Shown here in pieces: positions 1-9,317 of a stretch of 64,000 nucleotides of DNA. The translations under genes and the position numbers were made by a program. Positions within the stretch are counted from its first letter, which is position 1, and every line of letters starts with the position of its first letter. The stretch covers positions 38,218-102,217 of the forward strand of contig JAFZHD010000012.1 of NCBI GenBank assembly GCA_017555085.1, given 5' to 3'. The stretch is from Muribaculaceae bacterium. GTDB taxonomy: Bacteria; Bacteroidota; Bacteroidia; Bacteroidales; Muribaculaceae. The notes below the pieces were generated by a model. That model made no database searches and was not told the origin of the DNA. It worked only from the letters and a program-made list of their open reading frames with translations.

Positions 1-427
1 ATGCATAAACCAAGTAAGCCACCGAGTGATGACGGCAACATTCCAATATGTTCATAAAGCCCACTATATTGCTATCGATATAGGCATAAGGGTTACTGAT
101 TGAATATCTTACACCGGCTTGGGCAGCGAGATTGACCACTTTGTCAAAACCTTCGGTCGCAAACAAAGCGTTGAGCGACTCTCGGTCGGTCAAATCCATC
201 TTTACAAAGCGATAGTTGGGCAACAACACACTCTGTACCATCTCGCCATCGGCAAAATTGTTATTCTCAACCGCGATGCCACACTCGGCCATACGGCCAT
301 ATTTTAGTCGCACATCATAATAATCGTTGATATTGTCAAGACCAACGACCTCATCGCCTCGTTGGGCCAAACAAAACGCCAATTTTGAGCCTATAAACCC
401 GGCTGCTCCGGTTACCAATATCTTCAT
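1..427 (-). CDS. UDP-glucuronate 4-epimerase-type NAD-dependent epimerase (partial, C-terminus beyond window)
   Basis: The first 142 residues of a short-chain dehydrogenase/reductase epimerase. The N-terminus reads MKILVTGAAGFIGSKL, the GxxGxxG Rossmann NAD site, followed by GLDNINDYYDVRLK and NLAAQAGVRYS, which are typical of UDP-glucuronate 4-epimerases (LpsL/Cap1J type). The catalytic YxxxK lies beyond the left edge. It would turn UDP-glucuronate, made by the UDP-glucose dehydrogenase of this same locus, into UDP-galacturonate for the surface polymer. It follows the preceding glycosyltransferase on the same strand by 9 nt. The exact substrate is inference; GDP- or UDP-sugar epimerases of the same fold are the alternative. 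Confidence 0.85.
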   Translation of the reverse strand, partial: MKILVTGAAGFIGSKLAFCLAQRGDEVVGLDNINDYYDVRLKYGRMAECGIAVENNNFADGEMVQSVLLPNYRFVKMDLTDRESLNALFATEGFDKVVNLAAQAGVRYSISNPYAYIDSNIVGFMNILECCRHHSVAYLVYA

Positions 428-436
428 AAAAACGTC

Positions 437-1276
437 TTACTTACTTGATTTTTCCAATACCGACTTACGCAACTTGCTGCCATAAACGCGCTTGACCACC
501 GACACAGGCATCAATCGGAACACCAATCGAGCCAACGGATAAACATAACGCCATGTTACCGTGCCATATAGGCGACGAATACCGTTTACATAAATCTTGT
601 ATTCATTAAAAGCTTTATCGCGACTGCGACGCTTAAACACATCGCCCGCACGGCGAAAATTGATCGTGATTTCATCAACATTGCCTATTTTGTGTCCAGC
701 ACACAGAGCATCATACCACAACGCAATGTCTTGACTTGTGCGATAACGCTCATCGTAGCGCAAACCCGAGTCAAACAATCGGCGGCGCATCATCACCGTC
801 GGGTGAGCCAATGGCGATGCCTTGTAAATATATTGCAACACCTCATCGTTGGTAAGCGGATAACGGCGCACATTCAAGCACTCGTTTTCATCGTCAAACT
901 CTTGCAAAGCACCGCCAACGATATCCACATCGGCATGCTGTTCAAAATAGGCCACTTGACGTTCAAAACGCAAGGGGTGAGAAATATCATCGCTATCCAT
1001 TCGGGCCACAAAATCGCTCTTGATGCAGGCAATACCCCTATTGAGCGACTTGGTCAACCCTATATTTGACTCATTGACAATCAAATTTAATTTATCGCCC
1101 AATTTTTGTTGCCACGAAGCAATCACGGCCGAGAGTTCGTCGCCGACAGGACCGTCTTGAACGAGGACAATCTCATCGGGTGTGAGCGACTGCTCGTCCC
1201 ACACACTCGTCAAAGCCCGATGCAAATACTCAGCCTTCTCCGACCTATAAACCGCCATCAATACCGATATGCTCAT
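437..1276 (-). CDS. Glycosyltransferase family 2
   Basis: A 279-residue GT-A fold glycosyltransferase. The start MSISVLMAVYRSE is the usual first beta strand of GT2 enzymes, Asp41 sits in the nucleotide-binding region, and MDSDD at residues 93-97 is the metal-binding DxD motif. A few basic segments near the C-terminus may hold it to the inner membrane. It would add one sugar to the growing lipid-linked repeat unit; donor and acceptor cannot be read from sequence. Its start overlaps the stop of the upstream ATP-grasp gene by 4 nt, which supports translational coupling inside the polysaccharide operon. Confidence 0.9.
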   Translation of the reverse strand: MSISVLMAVYRSEKAEYLHRALTSVWDEQSLTPDEIVLVQDGPVGDELSAVIASWQQKLGDKLNLIVNESNIGLTKSLNRGIACIKSDFVARMDSDDISHPLRFERQVAYFEQHADVDIVGGALQEFDDENECLNVRRYPLTNDEVLQYIYKASPLAHPTVMMRRRLFDSGLRYDERYRTSQDIALWYDALCAGHKIGNVDEITINFRRAGDVFKRRSRDKAFNEYKIYVNGIRRLYGTVTWRYVYPLARLVFRLMPVSVVKRVYGSKLRKSVLEKSSK

Positions 1277-2172
1277 AACAACTGGAAATTAGAACCTAAT
1301 TCAAAATCAAATTCATCGGGCGAATATTGCACATATCCACTCCACGGATAAAATGTAATTTCGCCAAAATATATTTTGCCTTTTATATTGTAGAAATCAA
1401 CCCTTGCAAACGGGAAATCTTCGGACAATTTCTCGGCAAGAGCAACCATTTCGGTTATATTTTCGGGCAAGTTGGGTGCTACATCAAATGTCGGGTGGTC
1501 ACTTCTCACACCGGGCAAAAATTCGAGTTTTTCATTCCAAAAACCTCGGCGGTGGTCCGAATATCGGTTTTTGTCAACCCACAAATAACGAAACTTGCCG
1601 TTAAAGCACATAAACTTATAGTCATCGATTGAACCATCGGCATTCTCATCGCTTTCAAGCAACTGTTCTACAATCACTTGCGATTTTTTTGCGCCCTTAT
1701 AGGCCCATTCGCGCGACACAGCATAGTATTTCTTGTTGCGCCAACTGTCAACAAGCGCAACGGTAGCCTCAACATCAATCTCATTTTTGTCGTGGCATAT
1801 ATATACATTATCGCCATTTCCACCGTCGGTGGTTTTAATCACAAACTTTTGGGGCAATGACTCAAAATTAATTTCTCGGGCATTGTCACACAACTGATAC
1901 AATTCATTCAAGTATTGTATTGTGCCGAGTTTTGTTTCAACATATTGGCGTACAGCATATTTATCAACACAATCAAGCATCTGTTCGTTTCGATAAAATG
2001 CCTTATAGCACTGAATTTTTTCGGTGAAGCGTTTTGGCGACTTCATATCGGGCCAACGGTGCAATACAATATAATACTGCATCGGCAACATCAACCGATC
2101 AGGAACCCACGAAAAGGCTCTCAATATCGCATGTCGCACAGCCTGACTATGTATCAATCGTTTTATATTCAT
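1273..2172 (-). CDS. TupA-like ATP-grasp protein of the polysaccharide locus
   Basis: A 299-residue protein. The segment MKSPKRFTEKIQCYK (43-57), KFVIKTTDGGNG (109-120) and a C-terminal IYFGEITFYPWSG match the TupA-like ATP-grasp family, named after a Bacillus teichuronic acid gene. Members are found in capsule clusters and are predicted to form an amide or ester bond using ATP, perhaps attaching an amino acid or similar group to a sugar carboxylate. I chose the ATG at 2172 because it lies 4 nt after the upstream stop; an ATG at 2217 would overlap that gene by 41 nt. The family is fairly sure, the reaction is not. Confidence 0.8.
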   Translation of the reverse strand: MNIKRLIHSQAVRHAILRAFSWVPDRLMLPMQYYIVLHRWPDMKSPKRFTEKIQCYKAFYRNEQMLDCVDKYAVRQYVETKLGTIQYLNELYQLCDNAREINFESLPQKFVIKTTDGGNGDNVYICHDKNEIDVEATVALVDSWRNKKYYAVSREWAYKGAKKSQVIVEQLLESDENADGSIDDYKFMCFNGKFRYLWVDKNRYSDHRRGFWNEKLEFLPGVRSDHPTFDVAPNLPENITEMVALAEKLSEDFPFARVDFYNIKGKIYFGEITFYPWSGYVQYSPDEFDFELGSNFQLL

Positions 2173-2176
2173 CGAG

Positions 2177-3025
2177 TTATTGTTTAATCGTACGTATTCC
2201 ATCTTTGATTCCGGCAAAAATCGCTTTTATATATTCTTTGCGCGGAGCGACAAATAACGGATAATAAAAAGTTTTGACACTAAATTTCACTAAATTCATG
2301 CATTTCCAATATTTAGGTACATATCTGCGATTAAGCAATCTAATAAAGTTGCGAAACTGATAATATGACCTAAAAGGTGTTGATTTTTTGTAACTAACCG
2401 ATTCGTCACAACCCTGGAAATGTGAGAACTGCAAATCACACACCACAAAAGTGTCTAATTTTGCTTTATCATGCGCTCTCCAACACCATTCATCATCTAC
2501 GCCATCAATAAACAATTCTTCTTCCATATACCCCACAACAGAGAAAGTGCTTAATTTTACCAATGAAAACGATGATACTATCGAATATACCTTATAATAG
2601 GACTTTCCGTTATTTTCAACAGTTTCCTTAATGATACTCTTTTTCACATAAGACTTTTGAGTCTTACGATTGATTGGTTGCGGGCCTATCGCAGCGATAT
2701 TATATGATTTGCTTAACGACTCATAATTTTCCACCAAGAATTTTACCACATTTGCTGTGGCAACGCTATCCTGATCGCTAAAAATAATATACTCAAATCC
2801 GGCTTTTTCAAAATATCTTATTCCGATATTTTGCGCGACTGCTATCCCCTTATTTTCCAACAACGGAATATAGTTGATTTTGTCACATTGAGGTATCTTG
2901 TGACTATTGTCAACCGATGAGTTATCAATCAGGCATATTTTATCTATTTGAGGCAATAATGCATCAAGGCCATGTTGAAGTAACTCAAAATCGGGGTTAT
3001 ATAATACAATTATTGCTCCTATCAT
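2177..3025 (-). CDS. Glycosyltransferase family 2, rhamnosyltransferase-like
   Basis: A 282-residue GT2 enzyme starting MIGAIIVLYNPD, with IDNSSVDNS (33-41), ENKGIAVAQNIGI and the DxD-type motif DQDS at 84-87. The later LFIDGVDDEWCWRA is the acceptor-side signature common in rhamnosyltransferases of the WbbL/RfbF kind. It shares this whole block pattern with the neighbour upstream, so the two are probably paralogues from a tandem duplication. The 4-nt overlap with that neighbour suggests coupled translation. Rhamnose as donor sugar is inference only. Confidence 0.88.
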   Translation of the reverse strand: MIGAIIVLYNPDFELLQHGLDALLPQIDKICLIDNSSVDNSHKIPQCDKINYIPLLENKGIAVAQNIGIRYFEKAGFEYIIFSDQDSVATANVVKFLVENYESLSKSYNIAAIGPQPINRKTQKSYVKKSIIKETVENNGKSYYKVYSIVSSFSLVKLSTFSVVGYMEEELFIDGVDDEWCWRAHDKAKLDTFVVCDLQFSHFQGCDESVSYKKSTPFRSYYQFRNFIRLLNRRYVPKYWKCMNLVKFSVKTFYYPLFVAPRKEYIKAIFAGIKDGIRTIKQ

Positions 3026-3891
3026 ATTTTGGCATATATACTTTTATCGTTCTTAAATCCCGCTGAAATACCTTTCAGCATATTTTTCAAGATTTTGCAT
3101 CCGAGTTTAATAACAATCGGGAAATAAAATAGTCTCAAAAAATACTTGACTCCCACATTGCGTTTCCAAGCAAACGGCACATAATCTCGACGGCACAGCC
3201 ACATATAGTTTCTATATTGATAGAAATAACGAATCGGTGCAGAAATCAATATGCTGTAACCACCAATCTTGATTTCGCGCTGCCCAACATTATGTTTCAG
3301 TTGAATTTTATTGGTTATACCCGAAACATATCCTTTGCGTGATGCACGCCAACACCATTCAAAATCAACGGCATCAATAAAGAGATTTTCATCAAGACCG
3401 CCGATGACATCAATCTTACTTAATGCCACGCAAGAGCCCGAACTAATAATCTCACGTCTTTGTTGAAAACCATTATCGACAGTTTCATATTTGTGAAACA
3501 CCGACTTGTATTCTTCATCGGTTTTCTCGTTATAAACCGTCGGGCCTAACAAGAACAAATTATTGACATCTTTTTCAATCAGCATATACTGCTTTACCAT
3601 TTCGCTCACAAATTGCGTCTCAACAGCACTATCTTGGTCAAAGAAAACGACATGAGAGCAACCTGCCTCTTTGGCTTTGGCTATTCCGATATTTTGAGCA
3701 TAGGCAATACCTTTATTTCCCACCAACGGAATATATTGACAATCCTCCGTTGCGAAATGTGCGCTATTATCAACAGCCGAATTATCCACCAATATCAATC
3801 GACACACACCATTAACCCGACTAACAGTTTGTTTGACCAAACTCAAATCGGGGTTATACAACACTATTATTACCGCAGCCTCATTGCCCAT
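3022..3891 (-). CDS. Glycosyltransferase family 2, rhamnosyltransferase-like
   Basis: A 289-residue GT2 paralogue of the next gene downstream: AAVIIVLYNPD near the start, LVDNSAVDNS (35-44), GNKGIAYAQNIGI (59-71), DQDS (85-88) and LFIDAVDFEWCWRA. I start it at the ATG at 3891, 1 nt after the stop of the polymerase gene. The longest frame begins at 3954, but those extra residues fall inside the polymerase gene and lie ahead of the first GT-A strand. It presumably adds a sugar adjacent to, or of the same kind as, that of its paralogue. Confidence 0.87.
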   Translation of the reverse strand: MGNEAAVIIVLYNPDLSLVKQTVSRVNGVCRLILVDNSAVDNSAHFATEDCQYIPLVGNKGIAYAQNIGIAKAKEAGCSHVVFFDQDSAVETQFVSEMVKQYMLIEKDVNNLFLLGPTVYNEKTDEEYKSVFHKYETVDNGFQQRREIISSGSCVALSKIDVIGGLDENLFIDAVDFEWCWRASRKGYVSGITNKIQLKHNVGQREIKIGGYSILISAPIRYFYQYRNYMWLCRRDYVPFAWKRNVGVKYFLRLFYFPIVIKLGCKILKNMLKGISAGFKNDKSIYAKI

Positions 3892-3892
3892 A

Positions 3893-4933
3893 TCAATACA
3901 TTTTATAGACTTCATCTCCAAACATTTGAAGTCGATACAAACAATACAAGACATTAAATGCGACTATCGCCAAAATAAAAGTTCGGCCCTTTTTATCGAC
4001 CTTCATAAGTTGAGGTATCAGCAACAATTCAAGGGCTACGATACCATAGGCCATTCGGTAAGATGTCGGCATAATCGACACCAAACACAAGAACAAAACG
4101 CCAAAGCAAAACAACCTTGACAAGAAGTTTCGCGATAACACCTTATATGAATAAACAGCGACAGCACATGTGGGCACCAACATCGGGATAAGCCCAAATA
4201 GTGTTCTTGACAACTCTATTTTATAATCGGTATAGTGTGAGTATTTGTCCAAACCTAATATCGGATTTTTCTCTAACAGTCTAATCAAGTCTTGGATAAA
4301 TGCCACCTCCGAGAACACCAACGCAAACGCCAATGCGCATGTCATCAAAATTAGCATCAATTTGTTGGACATTTTCACATAATAGGCCAACACAATCAAC
4401 GGCACATATATCAATGAGCTTGAATGAAACCCAATCGCTATCAACATACAAATCAGCGCTTTCCAATACTTTTTGTCATCAATAAGCAAATATGCCCACA
4501 ATAAGAATGGCGTTGAGATTGATTGACGAACAATGTTCATCGTTTCCAAGAAATAAGAGTTATAGGCAACGATAAACAAAAGCACTGACAATGAGAAATC
4601 AAAACTTCGGCGCTTAAATAGCCAAAACAGCGGAATATAAGCTAGCAACGACATTATAAATTGGGCATCATAAGGCGACAAGTCCATATCGCGCATCGTC
4701 TTCACCAACCAATAAAATATCGGTTCATCAGCATAATATTCCAATAAACGGGGCGAGTTATAGATAGTCAAATACATTGAGGTATCAGCACCTACCGATT
4801 CGTGTCGAAAGGCACACACCACAAACATTGCGAGCATCAGCAACATGCTAACAACATTGCCAATTACTTTATATTTGCCTTTGAAACAGCACGCAAATAC
4901 CGCAATTACTACTATGACTATATATATACTCAT
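3893..4933 (-). CDS. EpsG-like polysaccharide polymerase (Wzy role)
   Basis: A 346-residue very hydrophobic protein with about ten predicted membrane segments. CAFRHESVGADTSMYLTIY near residue 42 matches the R-x-x-x-VG-x-D-T-x-x-Y signature of the EpsG family of exopolysaccharide polymerases. In a Wzx/Wzy pathway such a protein joins lipid-linked repeat units in the periplasm. No other polymerase candidate is visible in the locus, which fits one Wzy per cluster. It starts 2 nt from the stop of the upstream glycosyltransferase. Confidence 0.82.
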   Translation of the reverse strand: MSIYIVIVVIAVFACCFKGKYKVIGNVVSMLLMLAMFVVCAFRHESVGADTSMYLTIYNSPRLLEYYADEPIFYWLVKTMRDMDLSPYDAQFIMSLLAYIPLFWLFKRRSFDFSLSVLLFIVAYNSYFLETMNIVRQSISTPFLLWAYLLIDDKKYWKALICMLIAIGFHSSSLIYVPLIVLAYYVKMSNKLMLILMTCALAFALVFSEVAFIQDLIRLLEKNPILGLDKYSHYTDYKIELSRTLFGLIPMLVPTCAVAVYSYKVLSRNFLSRLFCFGVLFLCLVSIMPTSYRMAYGIVALELLLIPQLMKVDKKGRTFILAIVAFNVLYCLYRLQMFGDEVYKMY

Positions 4934-4935
4934 TC

Positions 4936-6090
4936 CTATCTCTTTTGTGCTTTCTTGACATTTGGATAGTAATCAAATGTCTCTTGGAGTATTCTTTTGG
5001 GGCATCTTTTCATATACTGAACATAATACCCAAACGGAATTTTCACTTTTTCCTTTAGATGAGATTCACTTACTACCTCATTGTAAACATCTTGATATAA
5101 CTCAACCATTTTTACAGGAGAGAAATCGACACAGACAGTTTGTCGTGCACACTCCCCTATCTTTTTTCGGTATTCAAAATCGGCCGCTAATTTTTCGGCA
5201 TACGCCACAAATTCGGCAGCATTATTTGCTATAAATCCGTTTTTGCCGTGTTCAAATCTTTCCTTCGGAGCCTCACAGCCCATATACACCACGGGCTTTC
5301 TCATATTCATTGCCAAGCCCAAATTTGCGTCAATCGATGCATGAGAATCTTTGGGGATATAATATAATACCACATCAAATGATTTGCACACATCAAACCA
5401 TTTATTAAACGGCAACATACCGTGAAGCACAACATTATCTCGCTTTTCGGCCTCTTTTGACACCCAATTATCGCCTTTGGGAACGCCTGCAATGTGAAAT
5501 TCTTTATTGGGGACATTTATCGCATCAAAGATTTCAAACATATCTCTTGGACACTTTGACAATGTAGTACCACGGCCAAAAATTATTTTACCGTCAGTTC
5601 TTTGGATATATTCAATATCTTGTGTGTTGTCTATGTCGTCAGAATTACAAAAATATATCTGCGCCTTTTTGCTTTCAGGCACAAAACTCAATATGGAATC
5701 GTTGTATGAAGCCTTATCTATCATAACGAAACAGTCGGTTTTCTTTATTTCGTATGGGCTCATTAACAACGATTTATATGATGGTCGTTGACAAATTGAT
5801 GTAACAACCGGCAGTTTCAAGCCTTTCTTTTTTAATGAGGCTAAAAATTGGCATAACACATTTGATGATGTGCCCTTGAAGTAATGTATCAAGTCATATT
5901 CCTTAAAATCCATCTGCTGAAATTCGTCACTGCCATATTCAACAACATTCAAGTCCGATTTTTGGGCATAGTTCCACTTTGCAACAATCAAATGTTTATT
6001 GCCGTCGCCACGCTCCTTGACATAATTGGCCAAAGCATCGCTTACACCGTCGCCGTCCTTGTATAATGACAATAGGAATATAATTCTCAT
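4936..6090 (-). CDS. Glycosyltransferase family 4 (GT-B fold)
   Basis: A 384-residue protein. The N-terminal half (MRIIFLLSLYKDGDGVSDAL) is an acceptor-binding Rossmann-like domain. The C-terminal half has GRGTTLSKCPRD, then a region with VVLHGMLPFNKW and LAMNMRKPVVYMG, followed by FEHGKNGFIANN, as in GT4 enzymes where this part binds the nucleotide-sugar. The usual E-x7-E pair is weak, so it is a divergent member. It sits within the minus-strand polysaccharide operon, 5 nt downstream of the acetyltransferase gene. Donor and linkage are unknown. Confidence 0.8.
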   Translation of the reverse strand: MRIIFLLSLYKDGDGVSDALANYVKERGDGNKHLIVAKWNYAQKSDLNVVEYGSDEFQQMDFKEYDLIHYFKGTSSNVLCQFLASLKKKGLKLPVVTSICQRPSYKSLLMSPYEIKKTDCFVMIDKASYNDSILSFVPESKKAQIYFCNSDDIDNTQDIEYIQRTDGKIIFGRGTTLSKCPRDMFEIFDAINVPNKEFHIAGVPKGDNWVSKEAEKRDNVVLHGMLPFNKWFDVCKSFDVVLYYIPKDSHASIDANLGLAMNMRKPVVYMGCEAPKERFEHGKNGFIANNAAEFVAYAEKLAADFEYRKKIGECARQTVCVDFSPVKMVELYQDVYNEVVSESHLKEKVKIPFGYYVQYMKRCPKRILQETFDYYPNVKKAQKR

Positions 6091-6095
6091 TTTTC

Positions 6096-6749
6096 TTACT
6101 TTTTATTCTCTATAATAACCCCGGGCATACCTATCACTCGCGAATTTGCCGGTACTGGTTTGGTTACCAATGTACGAGCCGCAAGAAACGAATTCTGACC
6201 GATTGTACCGACCTTGCCCGATATAGTTAACACGCCTTGACCTACAAACACATTATCCTCAATCGTAGTATAAGCGCCAATAGTCGAACTGCCCGCTATA
6301 AAGCAGTTACAGCCAATCGTGCAAGTATGAGATATATCGGCATTTGATAGTATTATTGTGTTTTGCTTCACAACAGTGTCGGCCTGAACATACACAAACG
6401 GAGAGATATACACCGCAACTGGCGAAATTGTCGCAAATCGCGACACCACAGCTGTCGGGTGAATCATTGAAGGCACATTACCGCCAAGGGCCAAAATCTT
6501 GGCAAGCAATTGAGTGCGAATTTCGTTATCGCCCATTGTGAGCATGAAATTCATGCCTTCAAGCGACCCGCGAGCAAACAAATCATCAAACGAGCCAATG
6601 ATTTCATAACCATGGTCTATTTCGCCTGTTCGTGTATCATTATAGTGATACAATCCCTTGATTTTATATCCGCAAGCCTCGGCCAAGTCAATAGATACAG
6701 GTGTATTATGACCTATGCCTAACGCATATATTTCTTTTTCGTGCTGCAT
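6096..6749 (-). CDS. NeuD/PglD/VioB-type sugar O/N-acetyltransferase
   Basis: A 217-residue enzyme with an N-terminal Rossmann-like sugar-binding part and a C-terminal left-handed beta-helix of hexapeptide repeats (about 110-205). SHTCTIG near residue 140 holds the histidine that acts as general base in PglD. Its start overlaps the stop of the aminotransferase gene by 1 nt. That pairing is the arrangement for making an N-acetylated amino-dideoxy sugar: the aminotransferase puts an amine on a dTDP-4-keto sugar and this enzyme acetylates it with acetyl-CoA. VioB of the Qui4NAc pathway is the closest role; the exact sugar is inferred. Confidence 0.85.
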   Translation of the reverse strand: MQHEKEIYALGIGHNTPVSIDLAEACGYKIKGLYHYNDTRTGEIDHGYEIIGSFDDLFARGSLEGMNFMLTMGDNEIRTQLLAKILALGGNVPSMIHPTAVVSRFATISPVAVYISPFVYVQADTVVKQNTIILSNADISHTCTIGCNCFIAGSSTIGAYTTIEDNVFVGQGVLTISGKVGTIGQNSFLAARTLVTKPVPANSRVIGMPGVIIENKK

Positions 6750-7858
6750 TATTTCACAATTTGGGTTAATACTCGTTCCACATCATTTTCACTTAAATCA
6801 TGATGCATCGGCAAACATATCACTTCATTTGCTATGCGCGTAGCCACAGGCAAATTTGTGTCTGACGCCGAATCAAGACCTTTATAGGTTGAGAACGAAC
6901 TGATGAGCGGATAGAAATAGCGACGGCCGAGAACATTGTTTTCCTTCATCTTGAAATATAGTTCATCGCGCGTCATTCCATACTCTTGGGCATCGATGAA
7001 GATGGGGAAATATGAATAATTATGCTTTACACCGGCTGTTTCGTCAAAGAATCTGACACCTTTCACATCTTTCAATGCTTCACGATATTTCAACGCCACT
7101 TGTCGGCGAGCCTCAATAGCATCATCGACAATTTTAAGCGCCAACAAGCCATAAGCACTGCGCATTTCATCCATTTTACCATTAATACCAGGGGCAACAA
7201 CCTCGGTTTCGCCGGCAAAGCCAAAGTTTTTAAGAAAGTCAATGCGCTTTTTGGTTTGCTCGTCATGCATTACCAACGCACCTCCTTCGATAGTGTTATA
7301 CACTTTCGTTGCATGGAAACTGAGAGTTGACATATCACCCGCTTCAAGCAACGACTTGCCATTGACATCTACGCCAAACGCATGTGCTGCATCATATATC
7401 ACTTTGAGACCATATTTGTCGGCAATAGCCTGAATGCGAGCAGTGTCGCAAGGATTACCATAGCAATGCACAGGCATGATTGCTGTGGTTCGGGGCGTGA
7501 TTGCCGCTTCTATCTTATCGGGGTCGATGTTGCATGTGAGAGGGTCGATGTCAACAAACACAGGTTTGATGCCATTCCACCAAATAGAATGGGTTGTGGC
7601 CACGAAACTGAACGGAGTGGTAATCACCTCGCCAGAGATGTTCAAAGCCTGCAAAGCTGTAATGAGTGGCAATGTGCCATTTGTAAACAGACTGATATAA
7701 GGCACTTTGAGATATTCACACAAAGCGGCCTCCAACTGACGGTGAAACGAACCATTGTTGGTTATCCACTTGCTACTCCATATTTCTTTCAACATCAAAT
7801 TGAAATCTTCCAAATCGGGAAGCAACGGAGATGTTACTGTAATCTGTTTATTTTCCAT
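6749..7858 (-). CDS. DegT/DnrJ/EryC1/StrS sugar aminotransferase, VioA-like
   Basis: A 369-residue PLP enzyme of fold type I. DAAHAFGV starting at residue 156 supplies the aspartate that touches the PLP ring nitrogen, and SFHATKVYNTIEGG holds the Schiff-base lysine, Lys185. The start region PLLPDLEDF, then KWITNNGSFHRQLE, resembles VioA, which makes dTDP-4-amino-4,6-dideoxyglucose from dTDP-4-keto-6-deoxyglucose. The rfbA and rfbB products upstream would supply that substrate. It overlaps the flippase gene upstream by 11 nt and the acetyltransferase gene downstream by 1 nt. FdtB-like 3-amination is an alternative. Confidence 0.88.
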   Translation of the reverse strand: MENKQITVTSPLLPDLEDFNLMLKEIWSSKWITNNGSFHRQLEAALCEYLKVPYISLFTNGTLPLITALQALNISGEVITTPFSFVATTHSIWWNGIKPVFVDIDPLTCNIDPDKIEAAITPRTTAIMPVHCYGNPCDTARIQAIADKYGLKVIYDAAHAFGVDVNGKSLLEAGDMSTLSFHATKVYNTIEGGALVMHDEQTKKRIDFLKNFGFAGETEVVAPGINGKMDEMRSAYGLLALKIVDDAIEARRQVALKYREALKDVKGVRFFDETAGVKHNYSYFPIFIDAQEYGMTRDELYFKMKENNVLGRRYFYPLISSFSTYKGLDSASDTNLPVATRIANEVICLPMHHDLSENDVERVLTQIVK

Positions 7859-9305
7859 TTCTTAATTTATTAATTGCTGAAAACAATATTCTTTTAAGTT
7901 CGACATACTCTTCACATTTGAACATTTCGCTGAGAGCCACCAAAACGATAAGCCCTACAACCAACTGCAACGGGAAGATTATGTAAAGCGACATTGGCAA
8001 CAACGACACAGCATAAACAACTACCGCCGTTACCGATGCCAATAAAAACGAGGGCGCAATATCCTTTACCTGTGACCAAAAGTCATATTTGAGATATTTG
8101 CCCGAATAATATGAGTTGAGGTAATAAGATATCAATCCTGTCACCACGCTACCCCACAGCATGTAGTATATATCAATAAATATGCCCAACAATATGGGAG
8201 CAACGGCAAACACTTTCTTTATTATCTCTAATTTCAAAAACAAATCGGAGCGGCCCTGAACTTGCAACATGTTGAGGTTAAGCGAATGAAGCGGGTAAAG
8301 CATCATTATGAAACACACAATGGGCAACATGTTGGCGGCCTCGTTCCACTTTTCGCCAATCAGCACATTAATCATGGGATGAGCCACAGCAGCGAGCATG
8401 AGCATACACGAAAAGGTTACATACATCGTAACTTTTATCACTTTGCGATAGCCTTCTTTGAGGCGTTGCTTATCATCTTGCAACTGACTCAAAACAGGAA
8501 AACTTACACGCTGCACAATGGTAGTGAGATTAGACGAGAACACGGCGCTAAACTGTGTTGAACGCGTGTATTGGCCCAACATTGACGATGAATAGCACTT
8601 ACCAATCACAATCTGATAGATTTCACGCCATAATGCATCTATCAATCCCGACACCAACAATTTCCAACCAAAACCAAACAACTGTTTGAAACTTTCGACC
8701 GAAAATTTCAATCGCGGACGCCATGTGCCATATATCCACAAAAACAGTGTGTTTAATGTTTGACGCGAGATTTGTTGTCCCACCAAACTCCACACTCCCA
8801 TGCCATACAAAGCCATACCGATGCCCACTACCCCACTAGATATTGAGGCTATGAGCGATATCTTGGTCTGTGTTTTGAAATCGATATTCTTGACCAAAAT
8901 TGTGCGCTGAACTATTGCCACACCATTGATAATAACAATAATACCCATCACTTGGGTTAGCAATGTCAACTGCGGCTCATTAAAGAAATCGGCAATAAAC
9001 GGCGCGCCAAAGAAACATAAAACAAACAATGCCGCACTGAAAATGATGTTGGCCACAAAAATTGTGTCATAGTCAATGGGCAATACATCTTTTTTGCGCA
9101 CCAACGCACTTGAAAAACCACTATCAACAATACAGTTAAATATGGCTATGAATATCATAATGATACCCACAAGACCATATTCCTCGGGCGTAAGAAGATT
9201 GGCCAACACAAGCCCCACAAGGAATGAAATCCCCTGATTAGCTATATTGTCGACAAAACTCCAACCGACTCCTTTTACTGTTTTTGTTTTGAGGTTTTCT
9301 GACAT
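7848..9305 (-). CDS. Wzx-like lipid-linked oligosaccharide flippase (PST/MVF family)
   Basis: A 485-residue membrane protein with about 12-14 predicted transmembrane helices. The opening KTKTVKGVGWSFVDNIANQGISFLVGLVLAN contains the segment typical of lipopolysaccharide biosynthesis flippases related to WzxC, and EEYGLVGIIMIF follows. It would move the undecaprenyl-linked repeat unit to the periplasmic face for the EpsG-like polymerase. It starts 12 nt after rfbB and runs 11 nt into the aminotransferase gene, so all are one transcription unit. Confidence 0.88.
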   Translation of the reverse strand: MSENLKTKTVKGVGWSFVDNIANQGISFLVGLVLANLLTPEEYGLVGIIMIFIAIFNCIVDSGFSSALVRKKDVLPIDYDTIFVANIIFSAALFVLCFFGAPFIADFFNEPQLTLLTQVMGIIVIINGVAIVQRTILVKNIDFKTQTKISLIASISSGVVGIGMALYGMGVWSLVGQQISRQTLNTLFLWIYGTWRPRLKFSVESFKQLFGFGWKLLVSGLIDALWREIYQIVIGKCYSSSMLGQYTRSTQFSAVFSSNLTTIVQRVSFPVLSQLQDDKQRLKEGYRKVIKVTMYVTFSCMLMLAAVAHPMINVLIGEKWNEAANMLPIVCFIMMLYPLHSLNLNMLQVQGRSDLFLKLEIIKKVFAVAPILLGIFIDIYYMLWGSVVTGLISYYLNSYYSGKYLKYDFWSQVKDIAPSFLLASVTAVVVYAVSLLPMSLYIIFPLQLVVGLIVLVALSEMFKCEEYVELKRILFSAINKLRNGK

Positions 9306-9317
9306 CAGTCGGTGTTA

